Source of the DNA: Stappia indica | GTDB lineage: Bacteria > Pseudomonadota > Alphaproteobacteria > Rhizobiales > Stappiaceae | DNA: 64,000 nucleotides | NCBI RefSeq assembly: GCF_020177335.1 | Contig: NZ_JAIVMG010000003.1 | Coordinates: 248,001-312,000, forward strand | Direction: 5' to 3' | Shown: piece after piece, positions 16,993 to 27,046 of the stretch | Position numbering within the stretch: the stretch's first letter is position 1 | How the letters are laid out: each line of letters begins with the position of its first letter | Notes under the pieces: generated by a model | The model's input: only the letters and a program-made list of their open reading frames with translations | The model's database searches: none | Told to the model about the DNA's origin: nothing | Made by a program: the position numbers and the translations under genes

Positions 16993-18069
16993 CTACCCGG
17001 CGCTGCGCCGCAGGGTGTCGCTCGGCCGCTCGCCATAGCGCTCGCGATAGGCGCTGGCGGCGCGTCCCAGATGGGTGAAGCCGGCGGCATGAATGAGGTC
17101 GGTGATGCTCTGGCCTTGCCCGCCAGCGGTCAGCCGCTCGCGCAACAGCGCCAACCGCCGTTCCTGGACGGCCTCGGTCAGGGTCTGGCTCCGGTGGGTC
17201 TTGAAGGCGATCTGCAGCGCGCGCAGTGAGCAGCCACAATGGCGTGCGAGATCGGCATAGTTGATGGTGCCGTCCAGATGCGCGTCGATGAAGGCGAGGG
17301 CCCGGCTCACCCGGGTCGGCGTGGCGCTCGCACCGGCCGGCAGATCGAACAGGCCCGTGCGGACATTGCTTTCGTGGCCCCAGATCAGGGCGCTGCAGAT
17401 GCTGTCGGCCACCTGCTGCAGCAAGGCCGGATGGTGGGCTGCCGGGCTTTCCGCCATCCGCGCCAGATGGCCGATCTGCGCGGCGATGATTCGCCCCGGA
17501 TCCTGGTCGAGGCGCAGCAGCGGATCGAACACGATCTCCTCCACCGGTGCGTCGAGGAAGGTCGCCATCATGCCTTCCAGATGGCTCCGTTCAAGCATCA
17601 GGATCAACTGGCCGCAGGAGCGGTGCCAACGCATCACCGAGGGGCGGGTCGGCGAGAGCACGGAGGCGGACCGCGCCGGCAGCGTATCGCTGGCGGCGGT
17701 GCCGCAACGGATCTCGGCGCCGCCGCGCATCGGCACCTGGATCAGGTAGAAGCGTTCCAGGCACCCCGGGTCGATCTCCACGTCGCCGCCATAGGCGACA
17801 TAGTTGATGGACCCGCCCGCGAAGCGCAGGCTGTTGTGGGTGGCGAAGAAGGTGGCGCCGCGATCCAACGGGCTGAGCCGGTGGGCGCAGAAGATGCGTC
17901 CGACCTGTTCCGCAGCTCGGGAAACGTCCTGGGTGGCGACCTTCACATGGCTGGCAAGCGGCTGCCCTGCATCCATGACTGGTTGTGACCTGTTCAAGCG
18001 CTCTGGAAGCCGGTCCTTGGTTGGCCGGTCTGTTGCGGCGACGCTATCACGATCGCCGGGGTGCGTCAT
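16993..18069 (-). CDS. AraC family transcriptional regulator
   Basis: The C-terminal 100 residues hold two helix-turn-helix units of the AraC/XylS type: INYADLARHCGCSLRALQIAFK and SITDLIHAAGFTHLGRAASAYRERYGERPSDTLRR. The N-terminal 220 residues form an AraC-type ligand-binding domain (YLIQVPMRGGAEI). It is transcribed away from the cupin and monooxygenase genes and is the obvious candidate regulator for them. ATG 18069 gives 358 residues; ATG 17976 (327 residues) is also possible, and neither has a strong ribosome binding site. Ligand unknown. Confidence 0.87.
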   Translation of the reverse strand: MTHPGDRDSVAATDRPTKDRLPERLNRSQPVMDAGQPLASHVKVATQDVSRAAEQVGRIFCAHRLSPLDRGATFFATHNSLRFAGGSINYVAYGGDVEIDPGCLERFYLIQVPMRGGAEIRCGTAASDTLPARSASVLSPTRPSVMRWHRSCGQLILMLERSHLEGMMATFLDAPVEEIVFDPLLRLDQDPGRIIAAQIGHLARMAESPAAHHPALLQQVADSICSALIWGHESNVRTGLFDLPAGASATPTRVSRALAFIDAHLDGTINYADLARHCGCSLRALQIAFKTHRSQTLTEAVQERRLALLRERLTAGGQGQSITDLIHAAGFTHLGRAASAYRERYGERPSDTLRRSAG

Positions 18070-18305
18070 GCTGCAGTGCAAGGGGGCTGTTTGCGTTGCG
18101 AAATGCCGGAAACTACGGGATTTTTGTAACCAATCTTCGTTTAGCGGCTACCGGCTTCGCCAGGCGGATAGACGCGGGCGCTGGGGAGGCGTTTGCTTGA
18201 AACATCAAATATCGCTTCGGAATGACCCGCGCCGACAAGGCGGACACCGGAGTGCCAGAGGAACTTGGGGCGCGCCTGCAGCGTTCCGTAAGGGAGACAG
18301 ACACG

Positions 18306-18806
18306 ATGAAGACATCCATCCCCAACATGGTTCAGGTCAACACCGATCCGGGCATCACCCGCGCCGGAACCGGCATTGACGAGGTCGAGTGGAGCATTCT
18401 CGGCCACACCTACTGGCTGAAGTCGGAAGGAGAGAGCTGCTTCGCCTTCGAGACGCTGGACCCGCCGGGCACCTTCGTGCCGCCGCATATCCATCCGACC
18501 CAGGATGAATTCATCTATGTGCTGGAAGGGCGGTTCGACCTTTATCTCGATGGTCAGCATCATCAGGCAAATGCGGGCGATATGGTGCGCATGCCGATGG
18601 GCATTCCCCATGGTTACTACAATCTGACCGACAAGCCCTGCCGCGCCATCTTCTGGGTCAGCCCGGCCCGCCGCCTGCGTGAGCTGTTCGACAATCTGCA
18701 CAATCTCGGCGACCCGGAAGAGGTGGTGCGCCAGTCGGCCATGCGCGAGGTGCAGTTCCTGCGTCCGGAAGAGATGGCGTTCGACCCGCTCACGCTGAAG
18801 GGCTGA
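18306..18806 (+). CDS. Cupin domain protein
   Basis: The 166-residue protein is a single cupin barrel. Motif 1 is visible as PPHIHPTQDEFIYVLEG and motif 2 as the GDMVRMPMGIPHGYYN segment, so His, His, Glu and His metal ligands are all present. Such proteins may be oxygenases, isomerases or binding proteins; this one is undefined. AGGGAG at 18291-18296 sets the ATG at 18306. It is followed after 172 bases by a flavin monooxygenase gene on the same strand and preceded by the divergent AraC gene, which suggests a small inducible catabolic unit. Confidence 0.85.
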   Translation: MKTSIPNMVQVNTDPGITRAGTGIDEVEWSILGHTYWLKSEGESCFAFETLDPPGTFVPPHIHPTQDEFIYVLEGRFDLYLDGQHHQANAGDMVRMPMGIPHGYYNLTDKPCRAIFWVSPARRLRELFDNLHNLGDPEEVVRQSAMREVQFLRPEEMAFDPLTLKG

Positions 18807-18978
18807 CACCAAGCCAGCAACGGGCGTGATCGCCAGGTGCCTGCCGCCGCCGGGATGCCGGCGGCGAAGGCCCCCGTGCGCCCATGCCCTGAAAGCCCCA
18901 TCTGCCACGGGGGGCGTGTTGCGGCCGCGGCCAGGGAGCCGGCGCGGCGCTCCTCGTGAGAAACCGTGGAACAAACAC

Positions 18979-20466
18979 ATGGTCAAGCGCAAGAAGGTCT
19001 GCGTCATCGGCGCCGGCGTGAGCGGACTTGCGTCCGCGCATGCCTTCAACAGCCGGGGACATGAGGTCACCGTTCTGGAACGCAGCCACGATCTGGGCGG
19101 CGTCTGGGAACCCTCCCGCTCCTATCCCGGGATCAAGACACAGAGCCCGAAGGATCTCTATCGCTATGTCGGCAAGGCGATGCCGGCGGATTACCCGGAA
19201 TGGCCCTCCGGCCGTCAGGTCTACGAGTATCTGCGGGACTATGCGGCGGACAACGGGTTGATGCCGCTGATCCGCTTCTCCCACAAGGTGACGGCAATGG
19301 AGCGCCGGCCCGATGGCGGCTGGCGGCTGGCGGTGGAAGCCGAAGATGGCACGGCGCAGGCGATGGAGTTCGATTTCGTCGTCGTTGCCAGCGGCACCTT
19401 CAGCGACAAGAACGAGGTCACCCATCCGGGCCGGGACGCCTTCGAGGCGGCCGGCGGCAAGGTGATGCACTCCTGCGAATACACCGACGCGTCGATCGTG
19501 CGCGGGCGCAAGGTGGTGGTTCTGGGCTTTTCCAAATCCGCCACCGATGTTGCCGTCAACGCGGTCCGGGAAGGGGCGAGCGAGGTCTCCATCGTCTATC
19601 TGGAGCCGGTCTGGCGCATTCCCTACAAGTTCGGCGGTCTCGTCAATTTCAAGCGGATCCTCTATTGCCGCGCCTCCGAAAGCATGTTCCCGGGCTGGAG
19701 CATGACCGCTCTTGGGCGGATCGGCCACGCGCTGGCCAAGCCCTTGATCTGGGCCAACTGGCGCGGACTGGAAGCGCTGCTCACCGCGCAGTTCGGGTTG
19801 AAGAAACTGGGGATGCGCCCCGAAAAACCGATCGAGGACACCATCTCCTGCGGTCTGCCGATCGCCACGGAAGGGTTCTTCGATTTCCTCAAACAGGGGC
19901 GGATCAAGGCCTATCAGGGCACCTTCGATCACTATGAGGGCAAGTCGGTGGTGCTGACCGGCGGCCAGACCCTGGATGCGGATGTGGTGGTGCAGGCGGT
20001 CGGCTGGAAGCTGGGGATTCCCTTCCTGCCCGAGGAGGTGCGCGCGCGGCTGATCGACGGCGATGGCCAGTACCGGCTCTACCGGCTGATCGTCAATCCG
20101 GAGGTGCCGGACCTCGGCTTCGTCGGCTTTAACTCAAGCTTCGCCACCGTTTTGACCAGCAACATGGCAGCGGAATGGCTGGTGCGCTATGTGGATGGCC
20201 AATTGGCCAATCAGCCGTCGCCGGAGCGGATGCGGCAGTGGATCGACGCCCATCTCACGTGGCGCCGGACACGGCGCCCGGCAGCCAAGGTCTATGGCGG
20301 GCTCTGTTCCGCGCCTTATCACTTCCGTCATCTCGATGAGTTGATCAAGGATATGGGCGCCAGCAAAACCTCCCGCGCCAATCCGCTGGCGGAGGTGTTC
20401 ACCCCGCCCAATGCCGATGCCTTCGGCAAATACCTCGAAACGGTGCCGAGCTATCAGGTCGGCTGA
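18979..20466 (+). CDS. Flavin-containing monooxygenase
   Basis: The 495-residue protein shows the FAD-binding GAGVSGLASA at the N terminus, a GGVWEPSRSYPGIKT segment typical of FMO and Baeyer-Villiger enzymes, and an NADPH-binding Rossmann motif VVVLGFSKSATDVAVN. The FMO identifying region appears as FSDKNEVTHPGRDAFEAAGG in modified form. It inserts oxygen into an unknown organic substrate with NADPH. ATG 18979 is the first start after a GC-rich leader; the ribosome binding site is weak. The AraC and cupin neighbours suggest one inducible pathway. Confidence 0.87.
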   Translation: MVKRKKVCVIGAGVSGLASAHAFNSRGHEVTVLERSHDLGGVWEPSRSYPGIKTQSPKDLYRYVGKAMPADYPEWPSGRQVYEYLRDYAADNGLMPLIRFSHKVTAMERRPDGGWRLAVEAEDGTAQAMEFDFVVVASGTFSDKNEVTHPGRDAFEAAGGKVMHSCEYTDASIVRGRKVVVLGFSKSATDVAVNAVREGASEVSIVYLEPVWRIPYKFGGLVNFKRILYCRASESMFPGWSMTALGRIGHALAKPLIWANWRGLEALLTAQFGLKKLGMRPEKPIEDTISCGLPIATEGFFDFLKQGRIKAYQGTFDHYEGKSVVLTGGQTLDADVVVQAVGWKLGIPFLPEEVRARLIDGDGQYRLYRLIVNPEVPDLGFVGFNSSFATVLTSNMAAEWLVRYVDGQLANQPSPERMRQWIDAHLTWRRTRRPAAKVYGGLCSAPYHFRHLDELIKDMGASKTSRANPLAEVFTPPNADAFGKYLETVPSYQVG

Positions 20467-20483
20467 AGTCATACCGTTCGCGT

Positions 20484-20511
20484 CCCCGCCCGGGCAGGTT
20501 TTCGGGCGGGG
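20484..20511. terminator. Bidirectional terminator hairpin between convergent genes
   Basis: CCCCGCCCG (20484-20492) and CGGGCGGGG (20503-20511) are perfectly complementary around a 10-base loop that ends in TTTT. It lies between the stops of the monooxygenase and the metallo-hydrolase genes. Confidence 0.7.
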
Positions 20512-20524
20512 GGCGATGCTTTGC

Positions 20525-21493
20525 CTAAAGGGCGAACTGATAGGTCGCCGGCATCCAGCGGTAGCCCTCGCCGGTCGGCTCCAGGAAGCCAAGAGCGGGG
20601 AAGGGCATGTGGTAGCCGGTGACCGGGAGTTTGTTGCTGGCGATCATGTCGAACAGCCGCTTGCGGGTCGCCGCCGCCTTGTCCTTGTCCATGTCATAGC
20701 GCACGTGCCAATCCGGGCGCTGGATCGACACCACGAAATGATTGGCGACATCGCCCCAGATCAGCAGCTTCTTGCCGCCGCTCTCGATATGGAAGGACAT
20801 GTGCCCGGGGGTGTGGCCGGCGGTGTCGAGGCCGAGAATGCCTGGCAGCACCTCTGTCTCGTCGCCGATGAAGGTCGTCTTTTCCGCCAGTGGCGTGACA
20901 TTGGATTGCACCAGCCTGGCTACCCGCTCGGTCGGTCCGCTGAGCCGGTCCTCGGCGCTCCAGAAGTCGTATTCCACTTGTCCGGTCACGTAGCGCGCGT
21001 TCGGATAGGTCGGCGCACCGCCGGTCATCAGCCCGCCGATATGATCGGGATGCATGTGGGTGATGACCACCACATCGACCTGTTCGGGACTGTAGCCGGC
21101 CGCAGTAAGCTGAGCCGGCAACGTGCCGTTGTCGCCGCCAAGGCCGGTGTCGAACAGCACCAGTTCGCGCCCGGTATTGACCAGCACCGGGGTGAAGCCA
21201 TTGACCATGCGGTCTGAGGGCAGGTGGTTGGCGGCCAGAAGCTCCGCCACCGTCTCGGGTTGCTGGTCGGTGCCGAAGATCGGATGCGGCCCATCCATCG
21301 CCCTTGCCGCGTCGAGCAGGGTGGTGACCTCGAAGTCGCCGAGCTTGAACCGGTTGAACCGGGGGGCGGCGGCTCCGAGCATCGGGGCTTCCGCTTTCGC
21401 GCGCGGGGTCATCGACATGAGGGCCGGGGCGGCGAGGCCAAGGCCGGCGGCGCCGGCCAAAAGGCGGCGGCGTGATAGGGATGCTGTGCTCAT
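20525..21493 (-). CDS. Tat-exported metallo-beta-lactamase-fold hydrolase
   Basis: The protein starts with a twin-arginine signal (SLSRRRLLAGAAGLGLAAPAL) and continues as a metallo-beta-lactamase fold hydrolase with the zinc motif ITHMHPDHIGG, a further His in DTAGHTPGHMSFHI and Asp in LIWGDVANH. It should act in the periplasm. The family includes lactonases and other esterases; the substrate is not evident. GGGAGGAACCTGG precedes ATG 21493. 322 residues. Its promoter faces the moaB stop, so it is probably a single-gene unit. Confidence 0.9.
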   Translation of the reverse strand: MSTASLSRRRLLAGAAGLGLAAPALMSMTPRAKAEAPMLGAAAPRFNRFKLGDFEVTTLLDAARAMDGPHPIFGTDQQPETVAELLAANHLPSDRMVNGFTPVLVNTGRELVLFDTGLGGDNGTLPAQLTAAGYSPEQVDVVVITHMHPDHIGGLMTGGAPTYPNARYVTGQVEYDFWSAEDRLSGPTERVARLVQSNVTPLAEKTTFIGDETEVLPGILGLDTAGHTPGHMSFHIESGGKKLLIWGDVANHFVVSIQRPDWHVRYDMDKDKAAATRKRLFDMIASNKLPVTGYHMPFPALGFLEPTGEGYRWMPATYQFAL

Positions 21494-21613
21494 TCCAGGT
21501 TCCTCCCTTGCGTGTGTCGCGAGCGTCGTTGCGCTGACACTTATGGTCTTACGGCAAGCGGGACAGCGCGGATCACGCATCCGTGATGAGGCACGGCGCG
21601 ATATTGCGCGGGC

Positions 21614-22171
21614 TCAGGCCTCGCGCAGCTTACTGCGTTTCAGGTGTTCATCGAGGCGCGGCAGGATCTCGACGAAATTGCAGGGCATGTGCCGGTAGTC
21701 GAGCTGCCACTTGAGGATGCCGTCCCAGGCATCCTTGCAGGCGCCCGGCGAGCCGGGCAGCACGAAGAGGTAGGTGGCATTGGCCACCCCGCCGGTGGCG
21801 CGTGACTGGATGGTCGAGGTGCCGATCTTGTCGTAGGAGATCCGGTGAAAGACCTCGGAGAACCCGTCCATGCGTTTTTCGAACAAGGGCTCGATTGCCT
21901 CCGGGGTGACATCGCGTCCGGTGAAGCCGGTGCCGCCGGTGGTGATGATCACATCGACATCGGGCGCGGCGATCCAGCGCTGGACCACCTGCCGGATCGC
22001 CTCCACATCGTCGGTGGCAATCGCCCGGTCGGCCAGATGGTGCCCTGCTTCCTGCAACCGTTTGGCCAGCGTGTCGCCGGAGCGGTCATCTTCCAGCACT
22101 CTTGTATCGGAGACGGTGAGCACGGCGATGCGCAGCGGGATGAACGGGCGGCTGTCATCAAGGCGATGCAT
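21614..22171 (-). CDS. moaB: Molybdenum cofactor biosynthesis protein MoaB
   Basis: The 185-residue protein has the MoaB/MogA molybdopterin-binding fold: AVLTVSDTR at the start, the [16 protein letters not shown] motif and [20 protein letters not shown] near the end. In E. coli MoaB is dispensable and MogA adenylates molybdopterin; many alphaproteobacteria have only a MoaB-like protein that probably does this step. ATG 22171 is chosen, where family similarity starts. It is divergent from the ceramidase-like gene and followed by the metallo-hydrolase gene. Confidence 0.92.
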   Translation of the reverse strand: MHRLDDSRPFIPLRIAVLTVSDTRVLEDDRSGDTLAKRLQEAGHHLADRAIATDDVEAIRQVVQRWIAAPDVDVIITTGGTGFTGRDVTPEAIEPLFEKRMDGFSEVFHRISYDKIGTSTIQSRATGGVANATYLFVLPGSPGACKDAWDGILKWQLDYRHMPCNFVEILPRLDEHLKRSKLREA

Positions 22172-22296
22172 GGTGTGGTGTTTCCTCTTGGACGGGCGGG
22201 AGCCTCCGCCGGTAAGCTTGTCACAATCTAGGCGTCCGGCGATGGTTCCGCCAGTATGGGCGCATCGGACCAAACAGCGCGGCCTTGCGAGAGGGG

Positions 22297-22962
22297 ATGA
22301 TGGACTGGACGGCGGCGGTCGATGGCTATTGCGAGCGGGTTGCGCCGGGCTTCTGGCAGGAGCCGGTGAATGCGGTGACCAACCTGGCCTTTCTGCTCGC
22401 GGCAACTCTGGCGCTGCGGTCCTGGAGGCGCTCTGGCGGAGATGACCGCGCCGGCCTTGCCCTGATCCTGATCGTCTTTTCCGTCGGCATCGGCTCGTTC
22501 CTGTTCCACACCTTCGCCAATCGTTGGTCGGGGCTGGCGGATGTGTTGCCGATCATGTTGTTCATCCAGTTCGCCTTTTACCTGGCGCTGCGCCGGGTGA
22601 TGGGCTTGAGCGTTGCGGCTGCGCTGCTGCTCACGCTGGCCTTTCTGGTGGTCTCGTCTGCCGTGGGGCCGTGGCTGGCGCGCAGCGTCGGCTCAAGCGG
22701 GGCCTATCTGCCGGCGGGGCTGGCCATTGTCGGCATCGCCGCACTGGCTCCGCGCGACCAAAAGGCGCAGCGCCGGGCGCTGTTTGTCACCGGCTTGCTG
22801 TTTTTCGTTTCCCTTGGCTTCCGGGCCGGTGATATGCCTGTCTGTCCGGCTTTCCCTATCGGAACGCATTTCGTATGGCATTGCCTGAATGCCGTGGTCC
22901 TGTACCGTCTGATTCGCGTGTTGAGCGATGCGCGGGGCGGCGTGCGGGACGCGGTAGCGTGA
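22297..22962 (+). CDS. Ceramidase-like (CREST family) membrane hydrolase
   Basis: The 221-residue protein is strongly hydrophobic with about seven membrane helices. Motifs of alkaline ceramidases and the CREST superfamily are present: an acidic N-terminal [19 protein letters not shown]-x3-H in [16 protein letters not shown] followed by an Asp (LADVLP), and the C-terminal H-x3-H in THFVWHCLN. These are the zinc ligands of the family. The bacterial substrate is not known; it may act on sphingoid or other amide lipids. GAGAGGGG lies just before ATG 22297. A second ATG follows directly. Confidence 0.85.
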   Translation: MMDWTAAVDGYCERVAPGFWQEPVNAVTNLAFLLAATLALRSWRRSGGDDRAGLALILIVFSVGIGSFLFHTFANRWSGLADVLPIMLFIQFAFYLALRRVMGLSVAAALLLTLAFLVVSSAVGPWLARSVGSSGAYLPAGLAIVGIAALAPRDQKAQRRALFVTGLLFFVSLGFRAGDMPVCPAFPIGTHFVWHCLNAVVLYRLIRVLSDARGGVRDAVA

Positions 22963-23038
22963 GGGAGCCGGTGTTCGTTCGCCGCGCAAAGGCCCTCCTC
23001 GCGCATTCCTTGCCACCTGCCAATCCCAACGGACCGTC

Positions 23039-25348
23039 ATGACCGATAAGCCGACCGCCCCCAAGACCATCAGCGAACTCGATGAGGCGGCGCTCTTCTA
23101 TCACCGCTACCCCCATCCGGGAAAACTGGCGATCCAGGCGACCAAGCCGCTGGGCAACCAGCGCGATCTGGCGCTTGCCTATTCGCCGGGGGTGGCGGCT
23201 CCCTGCCTGGAGATTGCCCGCGATCCGGCACTGGCCGCCGATTACACCGCCAGGTCCAATCTGGTCGGCGTGATTTCCAACGGCACGGCGGTGCTGGGGC
23301 TCGGCGCCATCGGCGCGCTCGCCTCCAAGCCGGTGATGGAAGGCAAGGCGGTCCTGTTCAAGAAATTCGCCGGCATCGACGTGTTCGATATCGAGGTGGA
23401 CGAGCTCAAGGTCGAGCCCTTCGTCGAGGCGGTGGCGGCACTGGAGCCGACCTTCGGCGGTATCAACCTTGAGGATATCAAGGCGCCGGAATGCTTCATG
23501 GTCGAGCGCGCCCTGCGCGAGCGGATGAACATTCCGGTGTTCCACGACGACCAGCACGGTACGGCCATCATCGTCGCCGCTGCGGTCAAGAACGCGCTGG
23601 AATTCGCCGGCAAGGACATCGCCGAGGTCAAGATCGTCGCCTCCGGCGCCGGTGCGGCCGCGCTTGCCTGCCTCAACCTCTTGTGTTCGCTTGGCGCGCG
23701 CCGCGAAAACATCTGGGTGACCGACATCGAAGGGGTGGTCTACTCGGGCCGCGAGGCCCTGATGGACGAATGGAAGGCGGTCTTCGCCCAGGACACCGAC
23801 AAGCGCACCCTGGGCGAGGTGATCCCGGACGCGGATGTGTTCCTCGGCGTGTCGGCGGGCGGCGTGCTGAAGCCGGAGATGGTGGCGACGATGGCCGAGC
23901 GGCCGCTCATCCTGGCGCTGGCCAATCCCAACCCGGAAATCATGCCGGAAGCGGCCCTTGCCGTGCGTGACGACGTGATGATGTGCACGGGCCGGTCCGA
24001 TTACCCCAACCAGGTCAACAACGTCCTGTGCTTCCCCTATATCTTTCGGGGGGCGCTGGATGTCGGCGCGACCACCATCAACGAGGAGATGAAGCTCGCC
24101 GCGGTGGCCGCCATTGCCGAACTGGCGCGTGAGGAGCCCTCCGAGGTGGTCGCCCGTGCCTATGGCGGGGTCAGCGAGACCTTCGGCGCGAAATACCTCA
24201 TTCCCTCGCCCTTCGACCAGCGGCTGATCCTGCGCATCGCGCCGGCAGTGGCGCGGGCGGCGATGGAGACCGGCGTTGCCCAGCGGCCGATCGAGGATTT
24301 CGAGGCCTATCATGACCGGCTGAACCGGTTCGTTTTCCGCTCCGGCCTGATCATGAAGCCGGTGATTGCCGCCGCGCGTGGCGCCTCCACCCGGATCATC
24401 TATTCCAACGGCGAGGATGAGCGGGTGCTGCGCGCCGCCCAGGTGCTGATCGAGGACAAGCTCGCGCATCCGATCCTGATCGGCCGCCCTTCGGTGATCG
24501 AGACCCGCAGCGCCCGCTTCGGCCTGAAGATCCGTCCGGGCGTCGATTTCGAGTGCATCAACCCGGAAGACGATCCGCGCTACCGCGAATATGTGGATAC
24601 GCTGCTGGAGCTGGTCGGGCGGCGCGGCGTGACGCCCGAGGCGGCGCGCACCATGATCCGCACCAACACCACGGTGATCGGCGCGATTGCCTTGCATCGG
24701 GGCGAGGCGGATGCGCTGATCTGCGGTCTCGACGGACGCTATTCCAAGCATCTGGCCGATGTGCGCTCGATCATCGGCACGGCCAAGGGGGTGCAGGACT
24801 TCTCCGCCCTGTCGCTGCTGATCAACACGGGCGGAGCCACCTTCTTCACCGACACCTATGTGACGGAGAAGCCGAGCGCCCGGGAAATCGCCGAGACGAC
24901 CATGCTGGCGGCAGAGGAGATCCGCCGCTTCGGCATCACCCCGCGCGCCGCGCTGCTGTCGGCCTCCAACTTTGGCTCGCGCGACATGGAATCGGCCCAC
25001 AGGATGCGGGAGGCGCTGGCGATCCTCGGCGAGATCGCGCCGGATCTGGAGGTCGACGGCGAGATGCATGGCGACAGTGCCCTGTCGCTGGCCATGCGCG
25101 ACCGGGTGATGCCGAACTCGCGGCTGACCGGCGAGGCCAACCTTCTGGTCTTCCCGTCGCTGGACGCGGCCAACATCGCGCTCAATCTGGTGAAGGTGAT
25201 GACCGACAGCCTGCATGTGGGGCCGATCCTGCTGGGCACGGCCAAGCCGGTGCACGTGCTGACCCCGTCGGTGACCTCGCGCGGCGTGGTCAACATGTCG
25301 GCCTTCGCCTCGGTCGAGGCCAAGACCCGCAAGGCGGCGGAAGGCTGA
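23039..25348 (+). CDS. maeB: NADP-dependent malic enzyme with phosphotransacetylase domain
   Basis: The enzyme converts malate to pyruvate and CO2 and supplies NADPH. The N-terminal part (about 1-430) has the malic enzyme motifs [29 protein letters not shown] and a [10 protein letters not shown] Rossmann stretch. The C-terminal part (about 430-769) is a phosphotransacetylase-like domain, known in this family to act in regulation, not catalysis. The 769-residue length is normal for MaeB-type enzymes of alphaproteobacteria. A terminator follows. It stands alone. Confidence 0.95.
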   Translation: MTDKPTAPKTISELDEAALFYHRYPHPGKLAIQATKPLGNQRDLALAYSPGVAAPCLEIARDPALAADYTARSNLVGVISNGTAVLGLGAIGALASKPVMEGKAVLFKKFAGIDVFDIEVDELKVEPFVEAVAALEPTFGGINLEDIKAPECFMVERALRERMNIPVFHDDQHGTAIIVAAAVKNALEFAGKDIAEVKIVASGAGAAALACLNLLCSLGARRENIWVTDIEGVVYSGREALMDEWKAVFAQDTDKRTLGEVIPDADVFLGVSAGGVLKPEMVATMAERPLILALANPNPEIMPEAALAVRDDVMMCTGRSDYPNQVNNVLCFPYIFRGALDVGATTINEEMKLAAVAAIAELAREEPSEVVARAYGGVSETFGAKYLIPSPFDQRLILRIAPAVARAAMETGVAQRPIEDFEAYHDRLNRFVFRSGLIMKPVIAAARGASTRIIYSNGEDERVLRAAQVLIEDKLAHPILIGRPSVIETRSARFGLKIRPGVDFECINPEDDPRYREYVDTLLELVGRRGVTPEAARTMIRTNTTVIGAIALHRGEADALICGLDGRYSKHLADVRSIIGTAKGVQDFSALSLLINTGGATFFTDTYVTEKPSAREIAETTMLAAEEIRRFGITPRAALLSASNFGSRDMESAHRMREALAILGEIAPDLEVDGEMHGDSALSLAMRDRVMPNSRLTGEANLLVFPSLDAANIALNLVKVMTDSLHVGPILLGTAKPVHVLTPSVTSRGVVNMSAFASVEAKTRKAAEG

Positions 25349-25390
25349 CCGGACGCGGCGCGTTTCGCCGGTCACCCGAAGAAATGGAAA

Positions 25391-25425
25391 AAAGCGCCGG
25401 AGCGGTTCGCCGCTCCGGCGTTTTT
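25391..25425 (+). terminator. Strong Rho-independent terminator of maeB
   Basis: CGCCGGAGCGG (25395-25405) and CCGCTCCGGCG (25410-25420) form a perfect 11-base-pair stem with a TTCG tetraloop, then TTTTT. An A run precedes the stem. Confidence 0.95.
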
Positions 25426-25556
25426 ACGTTTCCGCGCCCTTGAAATCGGTGCCAGATGACCGAAGATCAGGGCGCTCGCGGCGGTCTTATGCCGCATTGT
25501 CCTATATTCAGATTCTGTGAAGTTACCCGTTCCACCAGCAGAAAAGGTCAGGCGAC

Positions 25557-26186
25557 ATGTCACTCCATATTGGCGATATCGCACCGAACTTCACGATCGA
25601 GACCACCAAGGGAACGATCGACTTTCACGACTGGATCGGTGACTCCTGGGTGTTCTTCTTCAGCCATCCTGCGGATTTTACGCCGGTCTGCACGACGGAA
25701 ATGGGCCGTACGTCGCAATTGGCGGGGCCGTTTGCCGCGCGCAACACCAAGCCGCTTGGCCTGTCCACCGACACGGTCGCGGAACATGTCAAATGGATTG
25801 CGGATGTCAACGACACCCAGAACACCGACCTGCAGTTCCCGATTGTCGCCGACGCCGATCTCAAGGTGTCGCGGCTCTATGACATGCTCCACCCGGATGA
25901 GAGCGAGACCCAGGCGGTCCGGTCGGTGTTCATCATCGATCCGAACAAGAAGATCCGCCTGACCATGACCTACCCGATGAACGTGGGGCGCAACTTCGAT
26001 GAGATCCTGCGGGTGATCGATGCCTTGCAGCTTGCCGACAAGAACAGCGTGGCAACGCCGGCGGACTGGCGCCCCGGCGATCGGGTGATCATCCCGCCGT
26101 CCATCACCAACGAGGTCGCGAAGACGAAATTCACGCAAGGTTGGGAAGAGGTTCGCCCCTACCTGCGCTTTACCGACGTGGCGTGA
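25557..26186 (+). CDS. 1-Cys peroxiredoxin (Prx6 type)
   Basis: This thiol peroxidase reduces hydrogen peroxide and organic peroxides. The active site is the Prx motif HPADFTPVCTTEMG, with the peroxidatic Cys near residue 45; the C-terminal domain has the Prx6 pattern TPADWRPGDRVIIPPS. No resolving Cys is evident, in line with the 1-Cys group. 209 residues, normal for the group. ATG 25557 follows AAAGGTCAGG. It is a single gene after the maeB terminator. Confidence 0.94.
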   Translation: MSLHIGDIAPNFTIETTKGTIDFHDWIGDSWVFFFSHPADFTPVCTTEMGRTSQLAGPFAARNTKPLGLSTDTVAEHVKWIADVNDTQNTDLQFPIVADADLKVSRLYDMLHPDESETQAVRSVFIIDPNKKIRLTMTYPMNVGRNFDEILRVIDALQLADKNSVATPADWRPGDRVIIPPSITNEVAKTKFTQGWEEVRPYLRFTDVA

Positions 26187-26457
26187 CCAACGCCAACTGA
26201 CCGCGTTTGATGCCCGCCTTCCCGGGGCGACTGTAGGTCGATCCGGGGAGGCGTTGCCGCCGTGCCAGCGGGCAAGTCATTCCGCGGGCAGGCGTTTTCC
26301 GCGTGCCTCCCGGGCGACATGCCAGGCCGATGCGAGGGCAGGGGTGCTTTGCCGGCTTTTCGACAAGTGCCTTGAGATTTGTCATGAAATCTTCGCGAGC
26401 CTGATACACTCTGGGCGTGTGCGTGCGGTTTGCGCGCCAGTGTTCGGGTGAGAAGTC

Positions 26458-27015
26458 ATGTCCCATTTGCTCGTTGTCTATGCCACCACGGAGGGGCACA
26501 CTCGCAAGATCGCCGCGCGGGTGGCGGAGCGTGTGCGCGCGGCCGGACACAGCGTGACCCTTGTCGATGCAGGTGCGGCGGAGCGGCTGGAGCTGGGGCC
26601 GTTCGATGGGGCGATCCTGGCGGCCTCGCTGCATGTGGGGCAGCACCAGCGCGAGATCCGGGATTTCATTCACAAGCAGCGCTGTCGCCTTGAGGCGGTG
26701 CCGACGGCCTTCATTTCCGTCAGCCTGTCCGGCGGCTCGTTGCTGGCGGAAGACCGGCGAAACGCGCAAGGCGCGCTTGAGGCAATGTTCGAGGAACTGG
26801 ACTGGCAGGCAACCGCGGCGCATCTGGCCGGCGGTGCGGTTCAGGACGGGCGGATGGGCCTCTTCAAGCGCTGGATCATTCACCGGATCCTGCGCCGCAA
26901 GGGCGTGGAGATGGATCCGTCCGGCTATATGGAATTCACCGATTGGCCGGCGCTCGACCGGTTCGTCGCGCGGTTTCTTCACGACAATCTGCATCAGGCG
27001 CGCGGCGGCGCCTGA
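26458..27015 (+). CDS. Flavodoxin-domain protein, HemG-like protoporphyrinogen oxidase
   Basis: The 185-residue protein starts with the FMN-binding loop VVYATTEGHTRKIA of flavodoxins and contains SLSGGSLLAEDRRNAQG and a C-terminal SGYMEFTDWPALDRFVARF, as in HemG. HemG oxidises protoporphyrinogen IX in haem synthesis using quinones. Most alphaproteobacteria use HemJ, so this may be a second oxidase or another flavodoxin-like reductase. The gene has 271 bases of non-coding sequence before it (26187-26457), in which I see no gene or clear hairpin. Confidence 0.78.
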   Translation: MSHLLVVYATTEGHTRKIAARVAERVRAAGHSVTLVDAGAAERLELGPFDGAILAASLHVGQHQREIRDFIHKQRCRLEAVPTAFISVSLSGGSLLAEDRRNAQGALEAMFEELDWQATAAHLAGGAVQDGRMGLFKRWIIHRILRRKGVEMDPSGYMEFTDWPALDRFVARFLHDNLHQARGGA

Positions 27016-27019
27016 TGCG

Positions 27020-27041
27020 AAAGCCCGTACGGGGCGGCTTT
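27020..27041. terminator. Weak hairpin between convergent genes
   Basis: AAAGCC (27020-27025) can pair with GGCTTT (27036-27041) in the short gap between the flavodoxin gene and the ETF-ubiquinone oxidoreductase gene. The stem is short and there is no T run, so it is a tentative bidirectional terminator. Confidence 0.35.
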
Positions 27042-27046
27042 ACCCC

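Noticed and set aside
22856-25375. Open frame of about 840 codons opposite maeB
   Set aside because: Low-complexity His/Arg/Gly-rich translation, no domain, and complete overlap with a clear malic enzyme gene.
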